From Symbiodinium natans (lineage: Eukaryota > Sar > Dinophyceae > Suessiales > Symbiodiniaceae): a DNA stretch of 64,000 nucleotides. The stretch is taken from the NCBI GenBank assembly GCA_905221605.1, contig CAJNDS010001713.1, positions 133,501 through 197,500 of the forward strand. Reading direction: 5' to 3'. Positions 43,116 to 55,120 of the stretch are shown here, one piece after another (the stretch's first letter is position 1; every line of letters starts with the position of its first letter). Below the pieces are notes generated by a model that was not told where the DNA came from, did not search any database, and saw only the letters and a program-made list of their open reading frames with translations. The position numbers and the translations under genes were made by a program.

Positions 43116-43772
43116 TTGAACGCTTTGAACCTTTTGGCCCCTCTGGCCCGCCGCGGCCCGAAGGCTCGGGGCCGCCAAAACCCCAGTGGCCCCAGTGGCC
43201 CCAGTGGCTGCAAGGCTCAGCTGGCTCAGCTGGCTCAGCCGCCCAGAGTGTCCTCGAACATCAGCTACACAAAGGTGCTTCGAACTGCTAAGGAGCAGGT
43301 GCTCGGGCAGACTGGAGGAGCCTCACGGACTGCGGTGGGCTTGTTAGTCTGGAGGGCGATTCCGGCGCCGTGCTGGCTTGCGGGACAAGAGGCTTTGAAA
43401 CGTGGATGCCAACCAGACCTCAATCAGCAGCGGGCCTTCGTCAGTAAGCACTTGGCATCCTGTCACCGACACGGGCTCCTCACACGCAGCCTTCCGGGTT
43501 TTCAAGGGACTTCGGGACAAGTGAGCGACCGCAAGCCACAGAGATTCTTGCAAGGTCCACATAACGAGGGGCTAAAGCAGCTGGGGCATAGGGCCCACAT
43601 CAAGGACCTGCGAAAACGTCGCCTTGGCAATTTGGAGCCCACGGCCAAGGTTACCAAGCTGGCCCCGATTGCTGGGCGAGCGTCCCTGAAGGTTGGAGAC
43701 CTACCTACCAACAGCCCCAGCAGAGCGGAGTCCGACGAGTCTTGGAGTTGTGCCGGTGCTGTCATCGACTGA
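43116..43772 (+). CDS. 218-codon open frame, unknown protein
   Basis: The second half (about 43380-43770) looks coding: CQPDLNQQRAFVSKHLASCH, HIKDLRKRRLGNLEPTAKVT, ending in TGA. The first part is built on short repeats (CCCCAGTGG at 43188-43209, GGCTCAGCT at 43214-43240) and is less convincing. No family. Confidence 0.35.
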   Translation: MNALNLLAPLARRGPKARGRQNPSGPSGPSGCKAQLAQLAQPPRVSSNISYTKVLRTAKEQVLGQTGGASRTAVGLLVWRAIPAPCWLAGQEALKRGCQPDLNQQRAFVSKHLASCHRHGLLTRSLPGFQGTSGQVSDRKPQRFLQGPHNEGLKQLGHRAHIKDLRKRRLGNLEPTAKVTKLAPIAGRASLKVGDLPTNSPSRAESDESWSCAGAVID

Positions 43773-43779
43773 ATCGACT

Positions 43780-45950
43780 GAGTCTCAGGAAGGATGTCCA
43801 GAAGCACGCGACACGACGTGGCACGACAATGAGGACGGCGCGTGAGTCTCACCGCGCAACGAGCAGGTGGACCGCCTTCAGCCGCTTGAGGCCCTGAGAG
43901 CCACTGGCCGGGGGTGCCTCCGAAACCGCAGAGGCAGCAGAGGCCGGAGAGCCCAGAGAGCCCGTGGGAGAGCCCGTGGGAGAACCCGTGGACTTGGGAG
44001 GACTGGGCCTCTGGCTTTCATCTTCAAGGCACTATTTGTGCTACGACTGCTGCGATGACCTTTGCAGAGCCTGCAGAGACAGCGTAAGGAGGAAGGTGCA
44101 AGAGAAGCTTCTGGCTGAGAGGTGCACTGGGGATGGCTGTGCCTGCCCGGACCCTGACTGGCAGATACCTCTTCGGCCCTGCAAGGATGTGGCAAGTCTT
44201 CCCACGCAGCTGCAACGGCAAAGGATAACTGCCTCGGCAGCGCCCTTTCAAGCTGTGCCTTGTGCACATGCTGGGAGCGGTGACGACTGTAGACCTTGGA
44301 ACAACATAATCATGGGTAGGCAGCATCAGCTGATCCTTGACAGAAACAACGCCTGGACCCTCCACCGAACAGGCCTGCCCATCCATCTGACCGTAGGTTG
44401 TGCTACAACTCTCCACACTCCCTGGCCAAAGCATGGCATCGGAGCATGAACTGCTTTAGCTCGAGTCACTCTGGTTCCAGGGCCTGGGACATGAGCCTTG
44501 CATGGCTCAGGCTCCATCCAGGAGCGGCTGTGAGGCCCAGTGTCCCTTCAGACCGGGAGCTGCAACTGGCTGCCAAAGCTCGGGAACAGCTCGCTGCTCG
44601 ACAAGGCGTGGCTGATGGTGACCAAAGAACTCAGCAGTCTTAGCAACACCCACTCTAGGCCTCCGCACGCCTGCAGCTAATGAGGCAAATCCATCCTGGG
44701 CGAGAGGTCGGGCGGCCGGGCGGTCGCTCGACCGGGTGGGTGGGTGGAATGTATGTAACCCATCCTGCCTCATGCGCCGTAAAAGTCTTGCTGCGGTTGT
44801 ACCGGGGCTTGATGGCAGCTCCCGGACCAGGTTGGCGCCCTGGACTCTGGCGAGCCTCCACAGCCTCCAAGGCAAGTCTACGAACGCCTGGGCTTCGACA
44901 ACTTCACCTCGAGATTCCCTGTGACACGGCGTTGACGGTGGTAAGGAGAGCTCAAGCAAGCGGTCGAGAGCTGGCACCCTTTCTGGGAAGGATGGCCACA
45001 CAACATCGGCGCAACTGGGGCGAGGCCACCCTGCGAGGTCTTCAATGCCACAAACTCAGCGAAAGGTACCGGATCAGAAAACAGGCAGATTTCGGAATGT
45101 GTCGGCTAGTCTGACGGGCGTGTGCTAAGGCTGCAGGTTTCCGCCGAAGGCACACAACCTCAACAACAACGAAGGCTGCGAAGTGCTTAAAGCCCATCAG
45201 CTGCTATCAATCAGATCTGACAGTAAGACAACGTGTAAGACAATTCGAAGGCATCAAACATGTAGGCATGCAAGGGCTGTGCAGCCTCCTCGGGACAAGC
45301 GGATCTGGAGAGGGGCTGCGGCACATTTGGCCAGCACTGTCACTATCTCACAAGAGCACTTCATCTGAAAGGCCTCACGATGAGTGTATGCCGATGTATG
45401 CCGCGTATGAAGCGATGCCCGACACTGGCCAGCTGCACGGAAGGCCGTGTAACGCAAGAGAGCCTTGCATCTGGCTTGCTGGGCTTCCTGGGTGCACTTC
45501 AAAGGTCCACCCTCTAACTCTCTCGGGACAAGGGTGACGGCAGCCCCCAACACAGCGCCATCTAAACAAAGAAGCTGAGAATGGGAGGTGTCACAGGGCC
45601 TCTTGCATTTTGCATGCTTCAGCACCTGCGCCACTGCACACTCTGCATGTGGAAGTGGCCAGATTCCTTTCATGCTGCGTGCGCCGGTGCCCCGAGCAGC
45701 GTCGGCGGCCTCGCGGAAGCCTGCGCAGTGCCCGGCCGCCGTTCTACAGCACCTCGGTGGCTATTGAGATGCCCGAAAGAAACGCCATTAGACATGTACG
45801 TCGGTATATAGACAGTTTTGGCCTTCATCCAACCCGAGCTGCCTAGGCCCTGCAAGTCTTGAAAAGCTTCGAAAGCAGAAAAGCCTCCTCTTAAAAGCAC
45901 CCAAGCAGCAACTCAATAGCGCCGCACGCCCAAGCCTTCGTAAGGCTTCA
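43780..45950. other. No firm gene
   Basis: Short repeats (GAGCCCGTGG at 43955-43995) and mixed frames of 60-165 codons on both strands, none with a motif. Confidence 0.25.
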
Positions 45951-46249
45951 GTGTCAGTACTTGGGTCAGCTCATCAAGGATCCGCTTGAATCGCAAACTC
46001 CTGGGCTCGAGGGGCTTCGGATTTCGAGGTCGGAGGTTTGCAGATGTGAGTTGTGAGCAATTGGTGCTCGATGGTCTTGGGAGTAACCCTTCAAACCTGT
46101 GAGTTCAATCTTTTCAAGCCTAAACAATCAAGCACCCCCAGCCTCTGTCTGAGCCTCGAAGCCTCACTCGGAGCTAAAAATACCAGCACCCCTCAGCTTG
46201 CTCTACAAACAACCCACAGACTCTTTACATTTACACACAAACCTAACCA

Positions 46250-46365
46250 CCATCCAACTGAGGTGCTTGATTGGGCCCGCCACGGACTCCCAGGATATGG
46301 GATGCCACCCGAACGAAACCCCATCACCCCAGTGCCCTGCATCGATGTCTATTGCAAGATCATAG
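46250..46365. other. Exon-like island, strand unresolved
   Basis: Plus: EVLDWARHGLPGYGMPPERN. Minus: YDLAIDIDAGHWGDGVSFGW. Both are protein-like; the minus reading is slightly better in first-position purines. Confidence 0.25.
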
Positions 46366-46399
46366 GGCCTGCCTCATCACTTCCCCCTGAAACCAGTCC

Positions 46400-46470
46400 A
46401 TTGGGAGGGATTGTAGTATCCCCCTACTATAATCCCTGTTAAGGACTCTTAGTGTAAGGGGGAAGATCCC
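46400..46470. mobile_element. Foldback element of the GGATTATAGTA family
   Basis: Hairpin arms GGGATTGTAGTA (46407-46418) and TACTATAATCCC (46425-46436) with loop TCCCCC. It continues with CTTAGTGTAAGGGGGAAGATCC, which matches the arm sequence of the element at 16081-16150. Confidence 0.6.
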
Positions 46471-46740
46471 AACCAACCCCTACTGTTCTCTGAAAAAACG
46501 CTGCACAATAAGAACATGAATTGCAAGTGCGAGGCTCCGGAATTTCTGGTATTGGCATCGACTCCTCTAGGCCCAGGCCTAGGTGTAGGGATCATCCAGT
46601 GGAAGCTCGATCTTGAAGCAAAGAGGAGCACGGGCCAACCTGCCAGGTGAGGGACGGTAAACTCGTATACATGCTATGATGATCAAAAACACTATTTTGG
46701 GACCAAAAAGCACTTTCATATTTTGAGCCCGCAAGGATCA

Positions 46741-46890
46741 CTGTCCCGAGAAAGAGAGAGAAAGAGAGAGAGAGAGAGTTAGACAGAGAGAGAGAGAGAG
46801 TTAGACAGAGAGTGCGCGCGCGCCAGCAAGAGAGGGAGAGAGAGAGAGGAATCATGAGACAGAGAGAGAGAGAGAGAGAGAGAGAAAGAG
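46741..46890. repeat. (GA)n tracts with GTTAGACA interruptions
   Basis: Several (GA)n runs separated by GTTAGACAGAG and a GCGCGCGC run at about 46814-46821. Confidence 0.9.
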
Positions 46891-47067
46891 CGGAAGCACA
46901 TAAATGTAAAATAAAAGGTGGGACAGTATTTAAGGTGGGACAGTATTGTTAAAAAGAAACATCTTCTGTATAGTGTCCCCTCGCTGAAGCTGCTGCATTT
47001 CTGGTTTCTGCTTGTTTTAATGCGATCCCACCCGAGTCTTGCTTTTTTTGGTACCATATGTGGAAAG

Positions 47068-47095
47068 AAATATATATATATATATTTTTAAAATT
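47068..47095. repeat. (TA)n / T-rich tract
   Basis: Short AT tract between the (GA)n region and the gene remnant to its right. Confidence 0.8.
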
Positions 47096-47239
47096 CATTG
47101 TTTATTTGTATAACATCCACATACCTAAACTCACACCTGATACCGGAAATGTGGGTTTCATGATGTCATCGCAAGACTGCATGAATGAATAAGGGCTTGA
47201 ATCGGCAGTCGGCTGGTTTTTTGTTTCCCATTTTCCTGG

Positions 47240-47566
47240 GATTGAAGATTGAAGATTCCCAGGAAAAGCTTTTGGAGGAATCGTCGTCAACCCGCAAGCC
47301 TTACACCCTGGAGTCGCATTGCAACTTGGCTGCTTCCTTCGAGTCGCTCTTCGAAGTCTCCCAAGATTGAAGTGTGGAGATTCTTAAGAGAGCTTGCGAG
47401 GAACCAACCCCAGGATTTTGAATATGTGGTGAGGTCGCCGGAGCTGTATAACGAGACCTCTCTGCTGAAGCTTTTATGTTTTCGTTTTCCGTACGCAGCG
47501 AGATTTTTGACGAGTTTAGGTATTCGCCGCGACATGCAGGGAGTCATGCTCAAGAACCTGTTCTAG
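47240..47566 (+). pseudogene. Gene remnant or 3' exon with frameshift, unknown protein
   Basis: Two adjacent plus-strand frames form one coherent C-terminus. 47244-47370 reads LLEESSSTRKPYTLESHCNL, then ESLFEVSQD and a stop. About 47365-47566 reads VWRFLRELARNQPQDFEYVV, then SPELYNETSLLKLLCFRFPY and GVMLKNLF, then TAG. Joining them needs a one-base shift near 47365-47372. Codons are more AT-rich than elsewhere. It may be a pseudogene or hide a splice. Family unknown. Confidence 0.5.
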
Positions 47567-47568
47567 CT

Positions 47569-48075
47569 TCATGTGAGCATATATTGCACGAGGTGATGTG
47601 GTATTCTAATACGCGATAGACATTATTCGGGAATGAGGCAAAACCACTTCAGTCAGAAGATCTTGGCTGCTTGCTTGAACACAACATGAATCCTACCAAG
47701 CACTGTGGGATTCCACTTGCTATCTTTATCTATCTTCCGTATTTTATTGAGATCTAAACATGAAAATCTGCAAGTTCTAGATGCAACCCCATGGAATTCG
47801 AACCTTCCTAGCAGGCACCTGTGATAAAAAAAAGTGTATATGTAGGTGTTCATATGTGTCTTTGTATCGTTCCGTTGCATGTTATTGCTTCATGCGAGCA
47901 TATGCTGCATCAGGTCAAGTTCTTCCTGATACGCAATAGAAATGACTTGGGAATGTATATAGGCAAGTCTAAGCACGAAAACGCAATAGAAGTGACTTGG
48001 GAATGTAAGCAAGTCACTTCAGTCAGGGAGATCTTGGTGGCTGAATTAAACACAACATGAGTCTTACCAATTACT
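47569..48075. repeat. Diverged direct duplication downstream of the remnant
   Basis: 47569-47706 and 47888-48075 share CTTCATG-GAGCATAT, ATACGC-ATAGA, CACTTCAGTCAG, AGATCTTGG and AACACAACATGA in the same order. The second copy also has an internal doubling of a GACTTGGGAATGTA segment. Confidence 0.7.
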
Positions 48076-48460
48076 GTACCTTGTTGTGGTCATTGTGGCT
48101 TCGCTGGGGATGACACCGCTACCGCCGCCACATTCCCCAAACGGCCACTGCCCTAAGCATCGAAAGGTCGGGGACACGTGAACTCCAAAACCGCAGAACC
48201 CGAAACCCCGCAACGCTGCAACAAAACGCCCACAGTCAGGCCCTTGCCACTGGGCCTGGATTGAAGGATGGAACCAAGCAAGAGCATATCCGCAGGGGTA
48301 GACAATGCCAGGAATATCTGGGAAGGCATATGGACCTTGGCTCAGCTGGGAGTTTCGAGGTTCCGAATTTTGGGGTTGACGGTTCAGGATTTGCTCTAAG
48401 GTTAGGGGAGCAACCGGCCCTCGGCACCCCGTCAAAGCTGGCCATCCTCTTAGTGGCCTA
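48064..48460. other. Coding-like segment, strand unresolved
   Basis: Minus: 123-codon frame (YAFPDIPGIVYPCGYALAWF). Plus: ARNIWEGIWTLAQLGVSRF at about 48306-48400. No family. Confidence 0.25.
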
Positions 48461-49148
48461 GTCGCTGGAAGCGCGAGGTGAACTCTCCCTCAACTTTGTG
48501 AACTTCACTCCTTCATCCCTCAGCCCGACAAGGGTTAAGCCGCCCCTGCTTCTGCCCACGCCGGGCAGCAATCCGAAACAGCTGACCCCCAATCGTCCAA
48601 AAAGACCAGAAGCCAAAGAAGGTTTAAGGGTATGCTAGACTCACCTAAGCTCATGTATGCAGCACCTTGAATGCTGAATCCTAGATCCTAACCCAAGGCC
48701 TCCCCCCCATCCAAAACCAGGAAAACTAAAGAACGCGAATCCGCCTGTTAAGGAAGAACTCACATTCATTGTCTACTACTCGGCTATGAAGTAGGTCCTA
48801 GCCCCATCTCAGCAGGTAAAGCCGCAGTCAGTCGCGATCGTGGCCCGTTTTCACCAAGATGCCCGGCCTTTGGTGCTGGACTGGGGTGCCCCGAGTCCTA
48901 AAGCACTACTTCGAGCTCTCAAGGCGTTAAAGGTACTACAGGGCCTTCAGGGCCCCTTTAGGGTATTGGGGCTGTGGCCCGTTTCTTCGAGGCTGTCAGG
49001 TTCGGAATTCCTCATTTCCAATGCCGTACTGGGACGGTTTGCATCTTCATCGGTCCTTGTAGGCTGGGTTTGAGGCTTCAGAGGGCCCACAGGCAGTAGC
49101 CCGGAATCAAGGCTACCAGAACACGAAGCCTACCGGCCTAGATCGGCT

Positions 49149-49184
49149 TGGGATGCCCAGCGCCCCCCCCCCCCCCCCCCCCCT
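49149..49184. repeat. C homopolymer run
   Basis: About 20 consecutive C in the stretch 49163-49183. It sits 17 bases upstream of the exon acceptor at 49200, so it may act as a pyrimidine tract. Confidence 0.9.
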
Positions 49185-49200
49185 GGTGCGGTCAATCGAG

Positions 49201-49302
49201 TATGGTCATGCCCAATCCCTCCCATGGCGCCTGCGAGCTGGGCAGCTCCACTGACTTCCAGAACTGGGGGATGGCCATCTTCCCGTGTACCCCGTGGCAC
49301 AA
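49201..49302 (+). CDS. Exon, unknown protein
   Basis: It follows AATCGAG and reads MVMPNPSHGACELGSSTDFQ NWGMAIFPCTPWH with mostly G/C third positions, ending near CACAA|GTTGCG. Five copies of GGGCTCTGCT follow at 49309-49357. No family recognised. Confidence 0.45.
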
Positions 49303-49308
49303 GTTGCG

Positions 49309-49357
49309 GGCTCTGCTGGGCTCTGCTGGGCTCTGCTGGGCTCTGCTGGGCTCTGCT
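49309..49357. repeat. 10-bp tandem repeat GGGCTCTGCT
   Basis: About five perfect copies. Confidence 0.9.
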
Positions 49358-49790
49358 TTGGGGTTCGGAAAGTGTCGGCTCAAAGACAGATGGGCGATAT
49401 GTTCAGAGGGCCTGTTCTAGACTGGGCGCACCTTGGCTGCCCCGCTTGGCGCGAGGGCCTAGAATCCAAAAGCTTTGAGTACTCGGGTGTTACGCGTCGG
49501 CTTAGGGCAGCTAGTCACTAGAGGGTATCAAAATGCTGCGCTGTTTGAGCCCAAAACCCATCGACACAAATCTTGCAACGCGCTCTGCTAGTATGAAGAA
49601 CCGGCCCCCATGACGATACATTGGTCATAGAAGAGGCTCGCTCTGTGTCCCCTACAAGAGGCCCACCTCTCGATCTCAGAGCTTCCCAGGTGGCGATCGG
49701 GCTATCTTTGTTGGTGGATGTGTTGCCGGTACGCGCTAACCACGGCTGCTTGCAGCATCTAAACTCGAGCCCTATAAGGATCTCTCACAG

Positions 49791-49941
49791 TGGCGCTCTT
49801 GTCACGCATCATTCCACACGGCTTGCTCTCAAGCTTATGACACAGTTTCTCGGACAGTACCCGCTGACCCCAGCCTGCAAGATCCTCTTCCCTGCCTATG
49901 CGCATGGCGACACGACCAACTCGTTTCAAACCTATCACCAG
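49791..49941 (+). CDS. Exon of 50 codons, unknown protein
   Basis: Consensus acceptor TCTCTCACAG|T and donor CACCAG|GTGTCT. It reads GALVTHHSTRLALKLMTQFL GQYPLTPACKILFPAYAHGD TTNSFQTYHQ. A possible preceding exon (49627-49691, EARSVSPTRGPPLDLRASQ before GTGGCG) does not match in phase. Confidence 0.5.
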
Positions 49942-49989
49942 GTGTCTTTTTCCACATTTCAGCCTTCGGTTTCTGCCTCATAGTCCGCA

Positions 49990-51260
49990 TCAGCTGCCTT
50001 TGCAAAGCAGGAGGCTGTCAAACTGTAGAGGTTTAGCTTGTGGATATCATAGGCTGTCATGAGATTCAGGGGTTCAGGTTGAGCAGGGACTACAACCTGT
50101 CAAGCTTGCCAAGCAGGACAAGCCTCTGGTACGACCTTGACGAAAAACAAAAGAGGCTGACACAGCCAATGCCATAGTTACTTACTGCTGTAGGTTTCGG
50201 AGGACCAGTTCTGCACTGTTTGGACTGTTTTTTGACGCCAGAAAACTTAACATAAGAGAACTAACTTATGACAGAATAACACGAACAACGTGCACGAGAT
50301 CATTTGCATTCAGACTCATTTAACCCTTTACAAGAACATGAATGATCTATCATTAGCCAGAAAAAGCGCGTACATTCACTATTCTTAAGCTGGCAAGTTG
50401 CAGAAACACCCGCTAACTTTACAACTAACCCATTCAAAAACCCAACAGCATGATGTTTTTGGGCTAGAACAGAGCACGGCGCAGCACAATTTGCGACTTT
50501 CAAGGATTTGTGGTGCGTTTCTATGACGGCCCGCTACTTATTGCCTCAGCTGCAGTCCATGCATGCTACACTTCCGCATCAACTGCGCTTCACTTGCCGC
50601 TTCTTCATGCCCGCTCTGTATTGGCAACGACGTCCCTTTGCTTGCACATTCCAGCAAAGTTGTGTGCAACATAGGCTATAGGTGTAGAAGGATGTGGTCG
50701 CACAGGTCGCGGTGTACCGAGCTCGAATCCCCTGGTTAGTGAGACAAGGGATGGATCCACTCCAACACCCTGCAGCGCAAGAGACAGGGGGGGTTAACAT
50801 GTTGCCCAAAGGAGAAGCATCCGCGAACCCGAAAAGACCCAGCGCCCTCAAAATGCCCAATACTCCGGAACGATTGTTCTTGCCGTTACTATACCGACTG
50901 GGTTTGTTGTAAAAGCAGACTCCAACCCTTATCATTCTTTGCCACCCTAAACCCTTTTGCCTGCAAGTGTAACTCACTCCCTGCGCTGAGCGATCGGATC
51001 CGCGGGCTCGTTAGCCTGTGCTGTGCGTTTTGGTTGAGGCATTCAATTCGGCTTAGCTTGGAGTTCGGACTTACTTCGAATCTTGAGGGTGCGGGCTTCA
51101 GGGTGTCGGTGGTGCCTTTAGGGTATTGGGACGGATTGGGTCTCAGGGCGGCCGGATCATAGCAACACAGGCCCTCTGAAAAGCCTCTCCTCAGCTCCAT
51201 CCCTTCCTCCGAAACTCACCTAACTTGTAGCACCTCTGAGAACCCCTGGCTCAGGCCAGA
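49990..51260. other. No supported gene
   Basis: Short frames only. 50579-50977 (minus, 132 codons) has no splice or motif support. Confidence 0.3.
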
Positions 51261-51264
51261 ACCT

Positions 51265-51431
51265 TGGCTAGATGAAGCATGCACACTGGACCCACACCCG
51301 GCAACTAAACACTCTGTCCAGCCATAGGCCGAGCCAACAATCCGGGTATCATCTTCTGCTGGCGCGGGGCAGACGCTGGGCTGCTTGAGAGGCGCTAGTA
51401 CGCCACGATCGGTAGCCCCGTCGAGAGCCAT
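51265..51431 (-). CDS. Exon-like segment, possible start codon
   Basis: ATG at 51431: MALDGATDRGVLAPLKQPSV, AEDDTRIVGSAYGWTECLVA, ending near a GTTCTG donor. No family recognised. Confidence 0.35.
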
Positions 51432-52842
51432 ACCTGCTGAGAGTGGGGCTCTGGGGTTGAGTCTTTTGGACCTTTGCAGGTACTAGACCCTTGCAAAGTC
51501 TTAGGCTCTAAACGGCTCAATCAATGCTAACTGGGCTATAGGCTACAGACTCCAACTTTGTCTACGTACGGTCTGAGAGTACATTAACACGATATGGGGT
51601 CCCTGAAGCTGTGAGTCGGGTCCTATCCGTGGTTTGCTTACTTTCCTAAGGTCCAAAGATCGGAGAGTTCTCCATTTGGTGATTTGGTGGGGCGTTTTGC
51701 CCCACCTTCCCCCACCCCCCACTCACCCCCCACAGAGTAGCAACAGCAAAACAGTAACAATACAATAGCCAGAGCATGCAAGAGCCGAAGAAGATTTTCG
51801 ATGAGAGTATAGCAAGAACAATAGGTGGTAATAGACACCCCCCCCCCCCCAATTCTGAACCCAAATTCCTGTGTGAACCATTCAATAGTGACCCTCCCCC
51901 TCCACCCCACATTTTATTCGAAGTTATCAATTGCTTTGCAACTCTGAGAGGTTCGACCGGTCTGCCTGCTAATGCAGAGACTAAATTTAAGCCTAGCTAC
52001 GCTACTTTGCGTGATAATCATGGTCATAATGAAAGTATTAGTCATGGTAGCGACAATACCCAAGGTTGTGACAAAGTAAAACAAGAATAAGAACAGGAAT
52101 ATGAGAATAGGAATAGTAATCTCATGAACAAATGGAAATAGTAAGAACTAGAAATGGACCCCCAAGCTCTTGGTCAGGAAATCCAGTCTAGGGCTTGCTT
52201 GCTTGGGGCAGTTCCGGTTTAGGGAATCAACATGAGCTCAGGTGCTCCACTTCATTGACGCTTTTCTCAGCAGATTGCTCTGCATCGGCAGCAGCGATGA
52301 TCCTTCGGTGGGGCCGCATCCCTATCAATCCCCTAAGCCCTAAACGAGCCCTGCGTGACATGTAAGATACTGAGGAGGGCTTTGTCTTGCTTGCGGTGGG
52401 CTGAAAGTCACTACAGCGAGGCCGCAAGGCCTTTGAATGGTTTCTAGGTTGACAAGCAAGAGCCCGAAGCCCCATAGACTGAAACCCAACTTCTGACGTG
52501 GGCTCTGTCGCCTGTGGGCCGTAGGGGTCAGAGCCTTACCCGAAACCCCTAAATCTAAATCCTGCATTGCCATGGCACCTCTACACCTGGCCTGAGGTAC
52601 CCAGACAAGCTATGAGATGCTATGACCATCACACGCGCACGCATGATGCAGGATATTCGCAGGTCTCTGGCTTGTTTTGGAACAGGTTTGCAAATTGCAG
52701 GCTTCCGACAGGTTGCCTGATCCTGCGCAGGTTTGGGAAATCAGGTTTTGGACAGGTCGCTCGCAGGTTTTTATTGTCTTGATGGCCTACAGTGTGGCTT
52801 ATAGCCTAGCTGCCATTCCCCAGCCCAGAACAGAAACCAATT

Positions 52843-53163
52843 CTACTCATCCTGGCCCCAGGCAAGAGAACAAGGAACAACCCCAGATTCTGCAAGCACT
52901 TCGATCCATGAAGCACTGAACATCTCCAAGCCTGGGGCCCCCTTCGCATCACCGTCCACAAACCCTCTTTGCTGACCGAAATATTTCGCTGACCAGAAAC
53001 GAGCTGCGAGAAACAGGCCACATCGCAAAACCCTACCAGCCCAAAGCCACACGGAAAAGAGGGCCCTAAGAGGCGTTTCTGCCCGCCACGCGGCGCGTGG
53101 ACGGACTGCGGCGCCGAATTGAGCCAGGATCGGAGCTCCTCGGGAAGCCCAGATCCCAAACAC
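52843..53163 (-). CDS. 106-codon open frame, unknown protein
   Basis: Reads GIWASRGAPILAQFGAAVRP, FSVWLWAGRVLRCGLFLAAR, then FSASWIEVLAESGVVPCSLA, ending in TAG. A hydrophobic/aromatic middle could be a membrane segment. No family. Confidence 0.35.
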   Translation of the reverse strand: MFGIWASRGAPILAQFGAAVRPRAAWRAETPLRALFSVWLWAGRVLRCGLFLAARFWSAKYFGQQRGFVDGDAKGAPGLEMFSASWIEVLAESGVVPCSLAWGQDE

Positions 53164-53659
53164 CCCGCAAGCAGTTCAGGTTTAGGGTATCGTGGAGTGC
53201 GGGAGCTGCTGGCTGTTGCGATTCCTATTTGGGCTCCAAAGAGTGGGTTCCCTCAGAGGCGAGATAGGGTTTCCACGTGAAGCCCCCCAATGCGAATTGG
53301 GGCTTGAGCCCTTTTTGGATGGCTGCTAGATGCTGCGAGGTTTGTACAGGATGTCCTAGGGCTAGTCGCGGGGCTGCAGGCACACTGGCAAGCGGCAAGG
53401 CCCTCGGAGTTGAGTTGCAGTAGGGGGGTTTATGCGGAGCCTTGTCTGAGCATCAACTCATACAGCCAGAGCAGCTCTCTCAACTGCAGATTCAAGTGGA
53501 CTTCCAGGTGGGGGGGGGGGGCTTGGTGTGTGCGGGGGGGGGCTTTGGAGAATAAGAGCCCCAAGAAGCGCAGCCAAGTCTCTGGAAGTGCCGCCTCGTA
53601 GCCTCGGAGCTGGTTATCAGCCGACGATTCCAGGGTCGCAGAGGCTTGGGGTCAAGATT

Positions 53660-54180
53660 TCAACCCCTAAACCCGAAACCCTAAACCCCCAAAACCCCTA
53701 AACCCAAGGCCTTCAGGGCCACCGGATGCCCCCCCAAAACTGGGACTTCATCACTTCATAGGCTGGGGCCAGTAAGGGCTCAGGATCCTGAAGCTGAAGC
53801 CGACACAAACCCCCCCAAAAGCACCGCATCGACATTTTTTCTGGGACGGTGTTGCGGTGCTGAGGTCGTGTAGCTGGGAGGCACTGTTCATAGCAAGTCC
53901 CCACTATTGATCTCATGTTTCCCAGGTGCATGTGTAGACCCGTCATGGAGCCCCCGCCTTTGCCAGAAATCTCTTCGAACTTTGCGAAGTCGAGCAGGCC
54001 ATAATTGGTGATGTCCTTGGACATGGGAGTTCAGGATGAGTTCAGGTCTAACGGCAAGAAAAGCCCAGAGCTCTTCTTGCCGGCTGAGAACGGCGATCTC
54101 GTGACCGTCATCCCACGCTTCCCAAAGACAAGGGGAGACGTTGAAGGGCTCCGGGAACCCCAGGGCTCTCACCTGGACCC
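53660..54180. other. Degenerate telomere-like text and weak frames
   Basis: 53667-53705 consists of CCCTAAACCC-like words. A minus frame at 53713-54024 has no motif. Confidence 0.3.
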
Positions 54181-54839
54181 TAAACGGCCCTAAACCCTAC
54201 ATGATCCTAAATGCCTTCGAGCAATCCCAGGGGCAGGGCAGATCACAAGGTCCGCACGAGAGCTATGGGACTCCTGAAGAGCTGCCACATGTGCGTTTAA
54301 GGGCTTCGGGCTTATCAGGGTTACCAGTCGCTCCAGAACTTTGATGCAGCTCTGGCCCTGCAATATCGACCCTCTAGGTTGGGTTAAACGCTGTTTAGGC
54401 TGATGATGACCCATGGGGTCACAGAGCTTCGATTTCGCATGAGGTCTCACGCTGAATGCGCTGCAAGCTTCAGGAGACCCAGATTCACAAGCCCACGCTG
54501 CAAGTCACCCAAGCCCAAGCAAGCCAAACACCTTCTAAACCCTGCAAGCTCATCGTGACTAACTTCAGTCCTTCATCGCCTCGACAAGAAACATCAAGCG
54601 TTCCTCGACTTCCGAGCTTGACGGGTGGGTGGGGTGCAGTATTCTCTCATCTCATCGTGTAGAAGCTCGTGATGCGTTGCTTATTCTCCTCGTTCCTACT
54701 TCGCCACGCCTCTTCCTCTGAGCACGATCGCTTCTATTCATCGTCGTTTGTGGGTTTGTTAGGTTTTACGTCAACTATTCTCCTCGCCTCCTCGCCAGGT
54801 CTCCCGCTGGAGTGCCCACCCCGAGGGCCCGGCCCAGTA

Positions 54840-55120
54840 GACCCCCAGGGCACCCCCACAGAGAAGCTCGTAGAGAGTCCGGCCGAGTATCCCGGGAGTT
54901 CCCACCCGCAAAAAACCGTAAAGAGTCCTGCCAAGTATCGCTGGAGTGCCAGAGTGCCCAGAGAATCCCTCAAGAGTCCCGCCGAGCATCCTTGGCGCCC
55001 CCCCCCCCCCCAGAACTCGGGCGCAGAGTCCCGCGAGAGAAGCCCGAAGTATCCGAAGAATTCCCTGTCCGAAAACCTCAGGATGGCTCCTACGTCGGTT
55101 CGCTGTCGGGCGGAAATCTT
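54840..55120. repeat. Degenerate tandem repeat family, locus 1
   Basis: Five or so imperfect units of about 42 bp containing AGAGTCCCGCCGAGTATCCC, with one C run (55002-55014). In the plus frame it codes repeats such as ESPAEYPGS / KSPAKYRWS / KSPAEHPWR. It ends in a segment (55085-55117) shared with 60692-60724. Confidence 0.65.
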
